Of a DNA stretch of 61,778 nucleotides, positions 1 through 6,844 are shown piece after piece. Made by a program: the position numbers and the translations under genes. The stretch covers positions 1-61,778 of the forward strand of contig OMYB01000016.1 in assembly GCA_900315155.1 (NCBI GenBank). The letters are read 5' to 3'. How positions within the stretch are numbered: the first letter of the stretch is position 1; each line of letters opens with the position of its first letter. The stretch comes from an uncultured Selenomonadales bacterium. GTDB taxonomy: Bacteria; Bacillota; Negativicutes; Selenomonadales; Selenomonadaceae. A model generated the notes under the pieces. That model saw nothing but the letters and a program-made list of their open reading frames with translations, did not search any database and had not been told where the DNA came from.

Positions 1-48
1 AGGCAAGGTGCCTTTGCATTGTCAAGAAGTTAATCTATGTGCCAATAA

Positions 49-141
49 TGCCTTGTTTCATGGCGCTTCGCCTGCTATTTGCAGGTGGGAAAGTTGAGTA
101 AAGATCTAGCTGAGGAAATCCGACAAGAATACACGAAATAA
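49..141 (+). other. Possible 3' tail of an upstream gene
   Basis: A short open frame ends with TAA at 139-141 and encodes a charged tail (VGKLSKDLAEEIRQEYTK). It lies 21 bases before vsr, where a cytosine methyltransferase gene often sits, but the frame is closed by stops at 31-33 and 46-48 and no methyltransferase motif is visible. It could be the degenerate end of such a gene or chance coding. Confidence 0.2.
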
Positions 142-162
142 CCCCCTTGGGGATGACAACTC

Positions 163-561
163 ATGGATACGAAATCGAGAAGCAAGGTGATGTCCCGGAT
201 ACGTAGCAAGGACACGAAACCAGAAATCATGTTGCGAAAGGCGCTATGGAAGCATGGATTGCGCTATCGAAAGAACTATCGAAAACTCCCTGGCACACCG
301 GATATCGCTCTTACCCGCCAACACATCGCCATTTTCATTGATGGCGACTTTTGGCATGCACATAACCATGAGGCAAAACCTGGCGAACAAATCCGTACGC
401 ATAAAGATTACTGGCAAGGCAAGCTCGCGCGCAATGTAGAACGAGATCATGAGGTCACCTCGCAGCTCACTGATATGGGTTGGGTCGTTCTTCGATACTG
501 GGAAAGTGACATCAAAAAAGATCTTCCTGCCTGCTTATCAGAAATTCTCTCCTATGTTTGA
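163..561 (+). CDS. vsr: Very short patch repair (Vsr) endonuclease
   Basis: Predicted to nick 5' of T in T:G mismatches made by deamination of 5-methylcytosine, starting very short patch repair. The 132-residue protein has the family N-terminus (RSKVMSRIRSKDTKPE), the catalytic aspartate region LPGTPDIAL (Asp47), the core IFIDGDFWHAH and the closing VLRYWESDI. Length is normal for Vsr. The positions that are zinc-binding cysteines in E. coli Vsr are here Asp62 and Ser115, so the structural zinc site appears altered. Vsr genes normally sit beside a C5-cytosine methyltransferase; none is complete in this window, so it would lie to the left or be lost. The product is clear; the partner methylase is unknown. 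Confidence 0.9.
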   Translation: MDTKSRSKVMSRIRSKDTKPEIMLRKALWKHGLRYRKNYRKLPGTPDIALTRQHIAIFIDGDFWHAHNHEAKPGEQIRTHKDYWQGKLARNVERDHEVTSQLTDMGWVVLRYWESDIKKDLPACLSEILSYV

Positions 562-683
562 TGTTTCGCGCAAGTTATGGAACCTCGTGAAAATAGGCTC
601 AGATGCCACGCATGGAACGGGCTTTGTCCAGTGCTTAATCGATCAAAAGACAGAATGACGAAACAAACTAACAACTGCATACC

Positions 684-724
684 AAAAACGCCCGCTTGGA
701 CTGTCCCGCGCGGGCGGTTTTTCT
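684..724. terminator. Terminator after vsr
   Basis: A GC-rich stem (CGCCCGC pairing with GCGGGCG) flanked by A and T runs forms an intrinsic hairpin that can work in both directions. Confidence 0.75.
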
Positions 725-739
725 ATTGAGGATATACAC

Positions 740-768
740 TTGTCGTCAACCACAATTCATGATATAAT
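740..768 (+). promoter_or_regulatory. Promoter of the small hydrophobic peptide
   Basis: TTGTCG (740-745), a 17-base spacer and TATAAT (763-768) form a sigma-A-type promoter. The transcript would start near 775 and carry a structured leader before the peptide at 851. Confidence 0.65.
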
Positions 769-850
769 TCTAAACGGAAGCCACCATAACGGTAGGCGGT
801 TGGTGAAGCCTCGCAGAAAGGTCGAAATACCTGAACGGGAGGTGAAGCCC

Positions 851-916
851 GTGAATGATATCATCGTGGTTTTATTCCTGACGCTCTGCATTCTGGTTGT
901 CATAAAACAACAATAA
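851..916 (+). CDS. Small hydrophobic peptide, candidate type I toxin
   Basis: A 21-codon GTG-started frame encodes VNDIIVVLFLTLCILVVIKQ plus one Gln: a short polar start, one hydrophobic stretch of about 16 residues that could span a membrane, and a Lys-Gln-Gln tail. That is the layout of Fst, Ldr and holin-like type I toxins, though I do not recognise a named family. A strong ribosome binding site (GGGAGGTG, 837-844) lies 6 bases upstream, inside a hairpin closed by CGGG/CCCG (836-849) that could limit translation. Promoter, hairpin terminator and an opposing promoter surround it. Toxin function is inferred from architecture only. Confidence 0.65.
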   Translation: MNDIIVVLFLTLCILVVIKQQ

Positions 917-952
917 CCGCCCCGGCGTCCAAACTGGGCGGTTATTGTTCAC
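908..952. terminator. Hairpin shared by the peptide mRNA and the antisense RNA
   Basis: AATAACCGCCC pairs with GGGCGGTTATT around a short loop. The T-rich tail is better on the minus strand, so this may mainly end the opposing RNA while the peptide mRNA reads on to the hairpin at 1124-1165. Confidence 0.65.
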
Positions 953-1005
953 AGAAACATTAACCAATTAGCGAGGTTGCCAACCGTCTATCGGCGACTT
1001 CCTTT
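915..1005 (-). ncRNA. Candidate antisense RNA antitoxin
   Basis: A promoter at 1012-1040 points left and the hairpin at 908-952 would end the transcript, giving a non-coding RNA of about 90-100 nt opposite the 3' end and 3' UTR of the peptide mRNA. This convergent layout is that of type I antitoxins such as RatA and SR4. The RNA itself is inferred from these signals. Confidence 0.5.
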
Positions 1006-1011
1006 ACGTTT

Positions 1012-1040
1012 ATTATACCATTGGCAGCAGGCCTTTGCAA
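1012..1040 (-). promoter_or_regulatory. Promoter of the candidate antisense RNA
   Basis: On the minus strand TTGCAA (1035-1040), a 17-base spacer and TATAAT (1012-1017) form a near-consensus promoter with no coding frame downstream before the hairpin at 908-952. Confidence 0.7.
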
Positions 1041-1123
1041 TCGAAAATACTCCGGCCGGCCATCGCGCTCAGATAACTCACCACCATACATGTTCTAAAC
1101 TCAATATATAATAGTCGTCCCCC

Positions 1124-1165
1124 AAAATGCAAGTTCTAAAGACAGTCTTTAAAAACTTGCATTTT
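1124..1165. terminator. Long bidirectional terminator
   Basis: AAAATGCAAGTT pairs with AACTTGCATTTT and the inner TAAAGA pairs with TCTTTA, giving a stem of nearly 20 base pairs. It separates the small RNA locus from the minus-strand oxidoreductase gene. Confidence 0.8.
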
Positions 1166-1222
1166 CGTTTACGATTCACATGCCAGCGAGTAGGAACGCT
1201 TTTTTACGGCAACCAGCGAGGC

Positions 1223-2209
1223 TCAGTTCTCTTCCTCTGGATACTTCATGCCCCAGATTTCCCGTGCCTGGGTCATGAGCTTCATGACGTCGCGGGTGTA
1301 GTCGAGGTGCATGACGGAGGGGTCGCCTGCAATGGCCTGCTCCATGTCGAGCACTTCATATTGGAGTGCCTCGGCCGTGCTGCCCGCCTGGATTTCCTCC
1401 TGGTGGCCGTCTTCGGTCCACGTGATGACGGCTTTGTCGCCGCGCGGGTACTCGTAGAGCTCGATATAGGCTTTGTCAAAAGAGAGCGTGCCGCGCTTCG
1501 GCTGTTTCGAATGGAGCGAGAGCATGACCGTCGCCATCTGCTGTTCTTTGTTTTTCAGCAGCAGGCTCGCCTGCTCGTCGACGCCCGTCTCCGCGTATTT
1601 CACCTGCGTCAGGAGTTCATCCGGGCACGAGGCCATGAACTGGCGCACAAACGACAGCGCGTACACGCCGATATCCAGCATCGCGCCGCCCGCGAGGCTG
1701 CGGTTAAAGAAGCGGTTCTTCATGTTGTAGTCTTTGTAGCTGCCGAAATTCATCGTGATGACGTTCAGGGGACCGAACCGCCCCGCAGCGATCTTCTCGG
1801 CGAGCTTGCGGTAGATCGGCATGTGGTAAATCGTCTGCGCCTCGGCGAGCACGACGTGGTGCTCTTTCGCGAGGGCGATCGCCTCCTCGAGCTCCGCGCT
1901 GTTCAGCGTGATCGACTTCTCGCACAGCACGTGTTTGCCCGCCGCCAGGGCTTGGCGCAGGTACTGGATATGCGTGTTGTGCGGTGTCGAGATGTAGACG
2001 ACGTCGACATCCGGATCCTGGAACATATCCTCCGGATGATCGTAGACCTTGCCGATGCCGTACTGCTCCGCAAAGGCGACGGCTTTTTCATGTGTACGGT
2101 TACCGACGGCATAGAGATTGCCCCCGAGTGCCTGCATCGCGTCCGCAAGCTGATGCCCGATGACCCCGACGCCCAGCGTCGCCCAACGAAGTTTTACTTT
2201 GCTTTCCAT
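1223..2209 (-). CDS. Gfo/Idh/MocA family NAD(P)-dependent oxidoreductase
   Basis: A 328-residue soluble dehydrogenase. The N-terminus carries the dinucleotide-binding turn GVGVIGHQLADAM at about residues 12-24, then the family's HNTHIQYLRQALAAGKHVLCEKS block (here summarised: the catalytic lysine lies in the CEKS turn at about residue 97). The C-terminal half is the Gfo/Idh/MocA substrate domain, with GGAMLDIGVYAL at about residue 175. Length is normal. Substrates in this family are sugars, inositols, dihydrodiols or biliverdin and cannot be read from sequence. The ATG follows a strong GAGGAGG site. It stands alone between two terminators or promoters, so it is probably monocistronic. Confidence 0.88.
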   Translation of the reverse strand: MESKVKLRWATLGVGVIGHQLADAMQALGGNLYAVGNRTHEKAVAFAEQYGIGKVYDHPEDMFQDPDVDVVYISTPHNTHIQYLRQALAAGKHVLCEKSITLNSAELEEAIALAKEHHVVLAEAQTIYHMPIYRKLAEKIAAGRFGPLNVITMNFGSYKDYNMKNRFFNRSLAGGAMLDIGVYALSFVRQFMASCPDELLTQVKYAETGVDEQASLLLKNKEQQMATVMLSLHSKQPKRGTLSFDKAYIELYEYPRGDKAVITWTEDGHQEEIQAGSTAEALQYEVLDMEQAIAGDPSVMHLDYTRDVMKLMTQAREIWGMKYPEEEN

Positions 2210-2366
2210 GAAAAAACCTCCTCATCAGTCCAGAATGATTTCCCTGCCTGTATAGTATCACAGATAGATGGTTGCGTCCATCAAAAGATTGCATGAAGTA
2301 GTGCCCTTTTTCCGCTGTTCTGTGCGGGAGCCATGAGACACGAAAGCACACAGAGAGCCGCAGATA

Positions 2367-2375
2367 TGCTATACT
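2367..2375 (+). promoter_or_regulatory. Extended -10 promoter of rqcH
   Basis: TGC followed by TATACT (2370-2375) is an extended -10 element about 90 bases before the rqcH start. No good -35 is visible. Confidence 0.5.
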
Positions 2376-2462
2376 AGTAGATGGTTTCTCCTTTAGGAAG
2401 ACAACCAACCGATCGAAAACATGAATATCGCTGCGGCGAAAGAATAGAAAGAGTGTGAAGAT

Positions 2463-4244
2463 ATGAGTCTGGATGGTTTCTCGATGCGGCCGCTCGTGCG
2501 GGAGCTGAATGCGGCGCTCGCGGGAGGGCGTATCGATAAGATTACGCAGCCGAACAAGCAGCAGGTGATTTTCTCCGTGCGGCAGCCGGGGCAGAATTTT
2601 TTGCTGCAGGTCTCGATCAACTCGCAGAACCCTTCGGCGCATCTGCTGGGAAAGAATCGCGAAAATCCGCCGGAACCGCCCGTATTCTGCATGGTCCTGC
2701 GCAAGCAGCTCGAGACGGGGCGCATCGCATCGATCCGCCAGCATGGGCTCGACCGCCTGCTGCTCATGGATGTGGACTCGCTCGCGGCCGGTGGCAGGAT
2801 CGTGACGAAAACGCTCGTCATCGAGCTCATGGGCAAGTACAGCAACATCATCCTCGTACAGGACGGCATCATCCTCGATGCCCTGCGGAAAATCGGCGCG
2901 AACAACAGCCGCGTGCGCACGGTACTGCCGGGCGACACGTATGAGCTCCCGCCGCAGCAGGCAAAGCTCGACCTCCTGGAGGGCGACCGCGATGCCATCA
3001 TGGCGCGCATCCAGAGCGACCCGGAGCAGCGTCTCGACAAGGCCATCCTCAGCGCCTGCATGGGCTTTGGCCCCGTATCGGCGAAAGAAGCCTGTTTCGG
3101 TGCCGGCCTCGCCCCGTCGACGCGCATCCGCGATCTCGAGGATGTCGATTTCGCGGCCGTCCGTCAGGCCCTCGATGAGATTGCCGCGGCCGCATCAGCA
3201 AAGCACCCAGAGCCTGTCCTGCTCCTCGACCAGGCGCAGAACAGCAAAGTGCTCGCGATGAGCGCGTTCCCTCTCCACTACCTGCCGCAGGCCGTGACGC
3301 TCCCGTTCCCAACGGTCAGCGCCATGCTCGAAAAAGCCGATGCCCTCGCCGGCGCCTACGTGCTGCCGGACAAAGATCGGTTCAAAAAGCTCGTGAAAAA
3401 CGAAAAGAACCGCGCCACCAACAAGCTGCAGAAGCTCGACGAGGAAATCGAAGCCGCCGAGAATGCCGAGATCTGGAAAATCCGCGGCGATAACCTCATG
3501 ACGTACCAATACCAGTTTGAAGACCGCAAGGACAAGGAAATCACCGTGCCGAATATCTACAGCGAGACGGGCGAGACGATCACGATCCCGCTCGACCAGC
3601 GCTGGACGCTCGTCGATAACATGCAGGCGTGCTACAAAAAGTACGACAAACTCAAACGTGCCCAGCAGCTCCTGCGCGAGCAGCGTGAGGAATGCGAGGC
3701 GAACATCGCCTACCTCGAAAGCATCGAGGCCTCCCTCCTCGCCTCCTCCAGCCTCGCGGAGATCAGCGAAATCCACAACGAGCTCATCGCGGGCGGCTAC
3801 CTCCACGAGCGCCCGCGCCGCAAGAACAACGACAAGCCATCCAAGCCGTTCCGCTTCACGGCGCCGAGCGGCGCCGAGATCCTCGTCGGCAAGAACAACT
3901 ACCAGAACGACAAACTCACGACGAAGGTCGCGAGCTACAACGATACCTGGTTCCACACGCAGAAAATCCCCGGCTCCCACGTCATCCTGCGCAACGGCGG
4001 TGCTCCTCTCACCGATGAGGACGTCGACCTCGCCGCCAGCTTGGCCGCGCATTTCAGCCAGGCACAGAGCGGCTCGAACACGCCGGTGGACTACACGGAG
4101 ATCCGCTATGTAAAGAAGCCGAGCGGCTCAAAACCGGGCTTCGTGATCTTTACGAATCAGAAAACCCTCTACGTCACGCCCGACGAAAAGGAACTCGCCC
4201 CTCTCATCGCCGCAGCGCAGGAGCCCTGGACTGCAAAGAACTAA
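2463..4244 (+). CDS. rqcH: RqcH / NFACT-family ribosome quality control protein
   Basis: RqcH binds stalled 50S-peptidyl-tRNA complexes and recruits Ala-tRNA to add C-terminal alanine tails that mark nascent chains for proteolysis; older annotations call it fibronectin-binding protein. The 593-residue product has the NFACT-N domain at the start (MSLDGFSMRPLVRELNAAL), the conserved Asp-Arg in the block RQHGLDRLLLMDVD (about residue 97) used by RqcH to bind tRNA, a helix-hairpin-helix region, a long coiled coil (about 290-440), and the C-terminal NFACT-R domain with GKNNYQNDKLTTKVAS (about 475-490). Length is normal. It is the only large plus-strand gene in the left third and converges on the DUF6765 gene. 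Confidence 0.92.
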   Translation: MSLDGFSMRPLVRELNAALAGGRIDKITQPNKQQVIFSVRQPGQNFLLQVSINSQNPSAHLLGKNRENPPEPPVFCMVLRKQLETGRIASIRQHGLDRLLLMDVDSLAAGGRIVTKTLVIELMGKYSNIILVQDGIILDALRKIGANNSRVRTVLPGDTYELPPQQAKLDLLEGDRDAIMARIQSDPEQRLDKAILSACMGFGPVSAKEACFGAGLAPSTRIRDLEDVDFAAVRQALDEIAAAASAKHPEPVLLLDQAQNSKVLAMSAFPLHYLPQAVTLPFPTVSAMLEKADALAGAYVLPDKDRFKKLVKNEKNRATNKLQKLDEEIEAAENAEIWKIRGDNLMTYQYQFEDRKDKEITVPNIYSETGETITIPLDQRWTLVDNMQACYKKYDKLKRAQQLLREQREECEANIAYLESIEASLLASSSLAEISEIHNELIAGGYLHERPRRKNNDKPSKPFRFTAPSGAEILVGKNNYQNDKLTTKVASYNDTWFHTQKIPGSHVILRNGGAPLTDEDVDLAASLAAHFSQAQSGSNTPVDYTEIRYVKKPSGSKPGFVIFTNQKTLYVTPDEKELAPLIAAAQEPWTAKN

Positions 4245-4284
4245 GAGGCATATCTACAGGCAAGGTCATCGGCAGCGGCAATCT

Positions 4285-5295
4285 TCAGTAAACAGCTTCC
4301 GACTTCAGGACGTCGATACCCTGTTCCTGCAGCTGGTCACGGACCCAGTAAAAATGATCGTTGATCTCGTCGTAGAACGACTTGCAGAAGTCGGGATCCC
4401 CCAAAATGGTGCCGGTGCTGTATGCCACGGTTTCATCGCCTTCATCGAAATTCGGAATGCAGAAATAGTTTTCATGGATGCGACGGAGCCATTCCTGATA
4501 GCGAACGTCGAAATCTTCATCCTGGATGCCCTGGAAGCAGTCCGTCAGCATCTGTTTCTGCTCGTCCGACAGCCCCGTCACAGGCACGCAGCTGACCTGC
4601 TGGAGGATGCGGAAGATTTCTTCCGACGCTTCCAGGAATTCTTCCCAATTCTTCCGCCCGTCCACAAACAGGTATTTCGACTTCCACCAGAGATAGGGCT
4701 GATCGGGGCAATGCAGGGCGGTGACATGTCCAAGCGGATTCAGGTTGTTAATGAAATCCGCCACAAATTGGTGGTTGTCGACGAAATTCTTCAGCACCTT
4801 TTCCAGTGATTCCCCTGACGCGTTGTAAATGAGGTTCTGCACGCGGTTGATCGATGCATTGATGCCGGCAAAGCCCTGGTGTGCCCATGTGTCGGCCAGC
4901 ACATGGAGGCCGACGCCAAGGCGGAATGCGAATTGCGCATTGTCGAGCGTCGTCTCGAGCAGCCGCTCACCGAGTGCTGTCGAGAGCGCACTGTGCTTGC
5001 GGCAGATGAGCTTTTCATCCGTCGTCTCGCCCTGCAGCCCGGGCAGGAAGTGGAACGGAATCCACACCTCTGTGTTCCCTTTCCCCGTCAGGTTGTTCCA
5101 GATATTCTGCGATGAATAGCGGATCTGGATGCCACGTGCCAGCGCGGCTTTTTCTGCCTGATCCGAAAAAGAATTGTCATCCATATTGTCATCCACGAGC
5201 TGCGCACTCGTCGCGATGATCTTGGAATTCGCGCTCCCGAAATCCGCCCAACGGGAAAGCACATACATCGTGCAAAAATGATAATCAGTGTCCAT
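4285..5295 (-). CDS. DUF6765-like uncharacterised protein
   Basis: A 336-residue protein starting MDTDYHFCTMYVLSRWADFG, with SAQLVDDNMDDNSF shortly after and LGVGLHVLADTWAHQGFAGI near residue 135. Histidines and aspartates in these blocks recall the metal-site spacing of the phospholipase C/S1-P1 nuclease fold, and the pattern matches what I know as the DUF6765 family. No signal peptide is obvious and the function is unknown. It is monocistronic: convergent with rqcH on one side, with a gene remnant at 5335-5391 upstream. A GAGAGGT site precedes the ATG. Confidence 0.7.
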   Translation of the reverse strand: MDTDYHFCTMYVLSRWADFGSANSKIIATSAQLVDDNMDDNSFSDQAEKAALARGIQIRYSSQNIWNNLTGKGNTEVWIPFHFLPGLQGETTDEKLICRKHSALSTALGERLLETTLDNAQFAFRLGVGLHVLADTWAHQGFAGINASINRVQNLIYNASGESLEKVLKNFVDNHQFVADFINNLNPLGHVTALHCPDQPYLWWKSKYLFVDGRKNWEEFLEASEEIFRILQQVSCVPVTGLSDEQKQMLTDCFQGIQDEDFDVRYQEWLRRIHENYFCIPNFDEGDETVAYSTGTILGDPDFCKSFYDEINDHFYWVRDQLQEQGIDVLKSEAVY

Positions 5296-5334
5296 AATCT
5301 ATACCTCTCTCTGCTGATTTTCTCAAAGCTTCCT

Positions 5335-5391
5335 CTACAACCGGCATTTCAGCCAGCGTTTCAGCAAAAACGTCAGGCTATACGGGAACGT
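5335..5391 (-). pseudogene. Remnant of a second AAA/DUF4143 ATPase gene 3' end
   Basis: This 57-bp stretch is identical to 6788-6844, which encodes the last residues of the ATPase (PYSLTFLLKRWLKCRL and stop). Homology ends abruptly on both sides, so it looks like the left-over end of a deleted or recombined paralogue. It lies in a 285-base gap that otherwise holds only the terminator at 5523-5562. Confidence 0.6.
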
Positions 5392-5522
5392 GATTCATTG
5401 ATGGACGGGGTACTTGTTCGGCGCAGGGCTGCTCCTGCATCTCTTTTGGCACGCGAAATGGGTAGCTGCCGCATCAAAACAATGTATCAGGAAATGATGT
5501 CCAGCCAATACAAATAGAACCG

Positions 5523-5562
5523 AAAAAGTCCTCGCGTCAGTAAATTCGACACGAGGCTTTTT
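5523..5562. terminator. Terminator after the VOC gene
   Basis: AAAAAGTCCTCG pairs with CGAGGCTTTTT. The whole hairpin is nearly the same as that at 9155-9195, apart from one stem base and the loop. Confidence 0.75.
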
Positions 5563-5580
5563 GGGGATGATTCCAGGACT

Positions 5581-5970
5581 TCAGATTTGCGGGATTTTGT
5601 AGTGACAAAGTTCAACCAGATTTCCATCCGAGTCCCTCAGATAGATGCTCTGCATCGTTCCCAGAGCGCCGTGACGCTCAACTGGTCCAAGTTCAATCTC
5701 AACCTGTTTTTCCCGTAACTCCCGCAAAAGCTCTTCGACAGATTCCTGTACCACAAAACATAGATCCAAACTTCCTGACACCGGCTTCTCTGCTGCGGGC
5801 AAGAACTCTGCTGGCCGCTGGTGGATATTGACTTTCTGATCTCCGAAAAACAGTGAAAAACGTCCAGCATACTCATCCACGCGCATACCAAGAATATCCC
5901 GATAAAAATGCAGACAATCCTGTAGTTGCTTCGTTGTCAGCACAAAATGATCCAACCGCTTAACATGCAT
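5581..5970 (-). CDS. VOC (glyoxalase/bleomycin resistance) superfamily protein
   Basis: A 129-residue single-module vicinal-oxygen-chelate protein. It starts with MHVKRLDHFVLTTKQLQDCL, the first metal-ligand histidine region (His8), has KVNIHQRP in the middle and ends with the second metal-binding block DSDGNLVELCHY (Glu near residue 120). Length fits the family, whose members are lyases, dioxygenases or resistance proteins; the substrate cannot be read. The 5' leader (5980-6044) is almost identical to that of the FtsZ-like gene 3 kb away. GC content is lower than in the core genes, which fits an accessory island. Confidence 0.82.
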   Translation of the reverse strand: MHVKRLDHFVLTTKQLQDCLHFYRDILGMRVDEYAGRFSLFFGDQKVNIHQRPAEFLPAAEKPVSGSLDLCFVVQESVEELLRELREKQVEIELGPVERHGALGTMQSIYLRDSDGNLVELCHYKIPQI

Positions 5971-5979
5971 CGTGAATCG

Positions 5980-6044
5980 CTCCTCGACATTGCTTGCAAC
6001 CCTGTATCTTTATTTTTTCGTTCTACGAGCCTATAATTCCTGCC
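5980..6044 (-). repeat. Duplicated 5' leader, copy A
   Basis: 65 bp matching 9048-9112 with one mismatch. On the minus strand it ends with the GAGGAG ribosome binding site just before the VOC start. Copy B sits in the same position before the FtsZ-like gene, so a promoter/leader cassette was probably copied. Confidence 0.85.
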
Positions 6045-6051
6045 TGGCGAC

Positions 6052-6657
6052 TCAAACATTCTCTGTCCTGAACGTACTATACCCTTCGTACCGATACGAT
6101 GCATCGATTCCTTTCATATAGACGGCGCGGTCATCAATCTTATCGGTAAGGGCCGCCCTTAAAATCGCCTTGATTTCTGTGTCCCGAATAGGGCTTCGCT
6201 CCATAGCCATGAGGTAGTCTTCTTTGTCCACCTTACTCCAGTCCACGACCTGCTTCAGCTCCTGTCTCAGGATACCATCCAGCCAGATTCGTGTACTTTG
6301 GCCGTTCCCTTCGCGGAATGGATGCGCTACATTCATCTCCACATATTTCTCAATGATGTGCTCATAGGTGTCCTGCGCCATCCGATCAATCTGACGCAGC
6401 GCATCCTCCAAATACAGGACAGGGGCAAAGCGGAAGTTTCCCTTTGCAATATTGACCGTGCGCAACTTTCCGGCGAAGGGATAGACATCCTGAAACAGGT
6501 AGCCGTGAATCTGTTTCAGTCCGGCGAATGTTCCCACCTGGAAGGTATCGAGGAGTTTCTTGTCGTATAGTTCCTGCGCACGCTTCTTCGTCAGTTGCTC
6601 CTCCTTGTGAGCCAGTTCAAGCGAATCGGTAATGCCGAGCAGGTTATCCAGTGCCAT
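6052..6657 (-). CDS. Fic-domain protein, class III with C-terminal self-inhibition motif
   Basis: Fic enzymes transfer AMP (or another phosphate-containing group) from a nucleotide to a target hydroxyl. This 201-residue protein carries the Fic core AHPFREGNGQSTRIWLD at about residues 110-126, with the catalytic His and the GNG anion hole. The first arginine of HxFxxGNGRxxR is Gln here. Near the C-terminus SYRYEG fits the class III inhibitory signature [S/T]xxxE[G/N], so the protein can hold itself inactive without a separate antitoxin. The YPFAGKLRTVNIAKGNFRF block forms the target-dock flap. It lies between VOC and ATPase genes on the same strand. Confidence 0.85.
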   Translation of the reverse strand: MALDNLLGITDSLELAHKEEQLTKKRAQELYDKKLLDTFQVGTFAGLKQIHGYLFQDVYPFAGKLRTVNIAKGNFRFAPVLYLEDALRQIDRMAQDTYEHIIEKYVEMNVAHPFREGNGQSTRIWLDGILRQELKQVVDWSKVDKEDYLMAMERSPIRDTEIKAILRAALTDKIDDRAVYMKGIDASYRYEGYSTFRTENV

Positions 6658-6787
6658 ATCCTCATCCCCTTTCTAATGACCATATGCTCTTACCTTTTCT
6701 ATCGCCATACGAGAACTTCACTGTTTCATATGACTATATCACCTGACCTAAAGTAAAATATCCACTCTGTGCTGAATGAAGGCTCAA

Positions 6788-6844
6788 CTACAACCGGCAT
6801 TTCAGCCAGCGTTTCAGCAAAAACGTCAGGCTATACGGGAACGT
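6788..6844 (-). repeat. 57-bp repeat, intact copy at the ATPase 3' end
   Basis: Identical to 5335-5391. Here it is the functional end of the ATPase reading frame including its stop codon. Confidence 0.9.

Noticed and set aside
5398..5517. Plus-strand frame in the gap before the VOC gene
   Set aside because: No ribosome binding site or family; it overlaps the antisense ATPase remnant and the terminator region.
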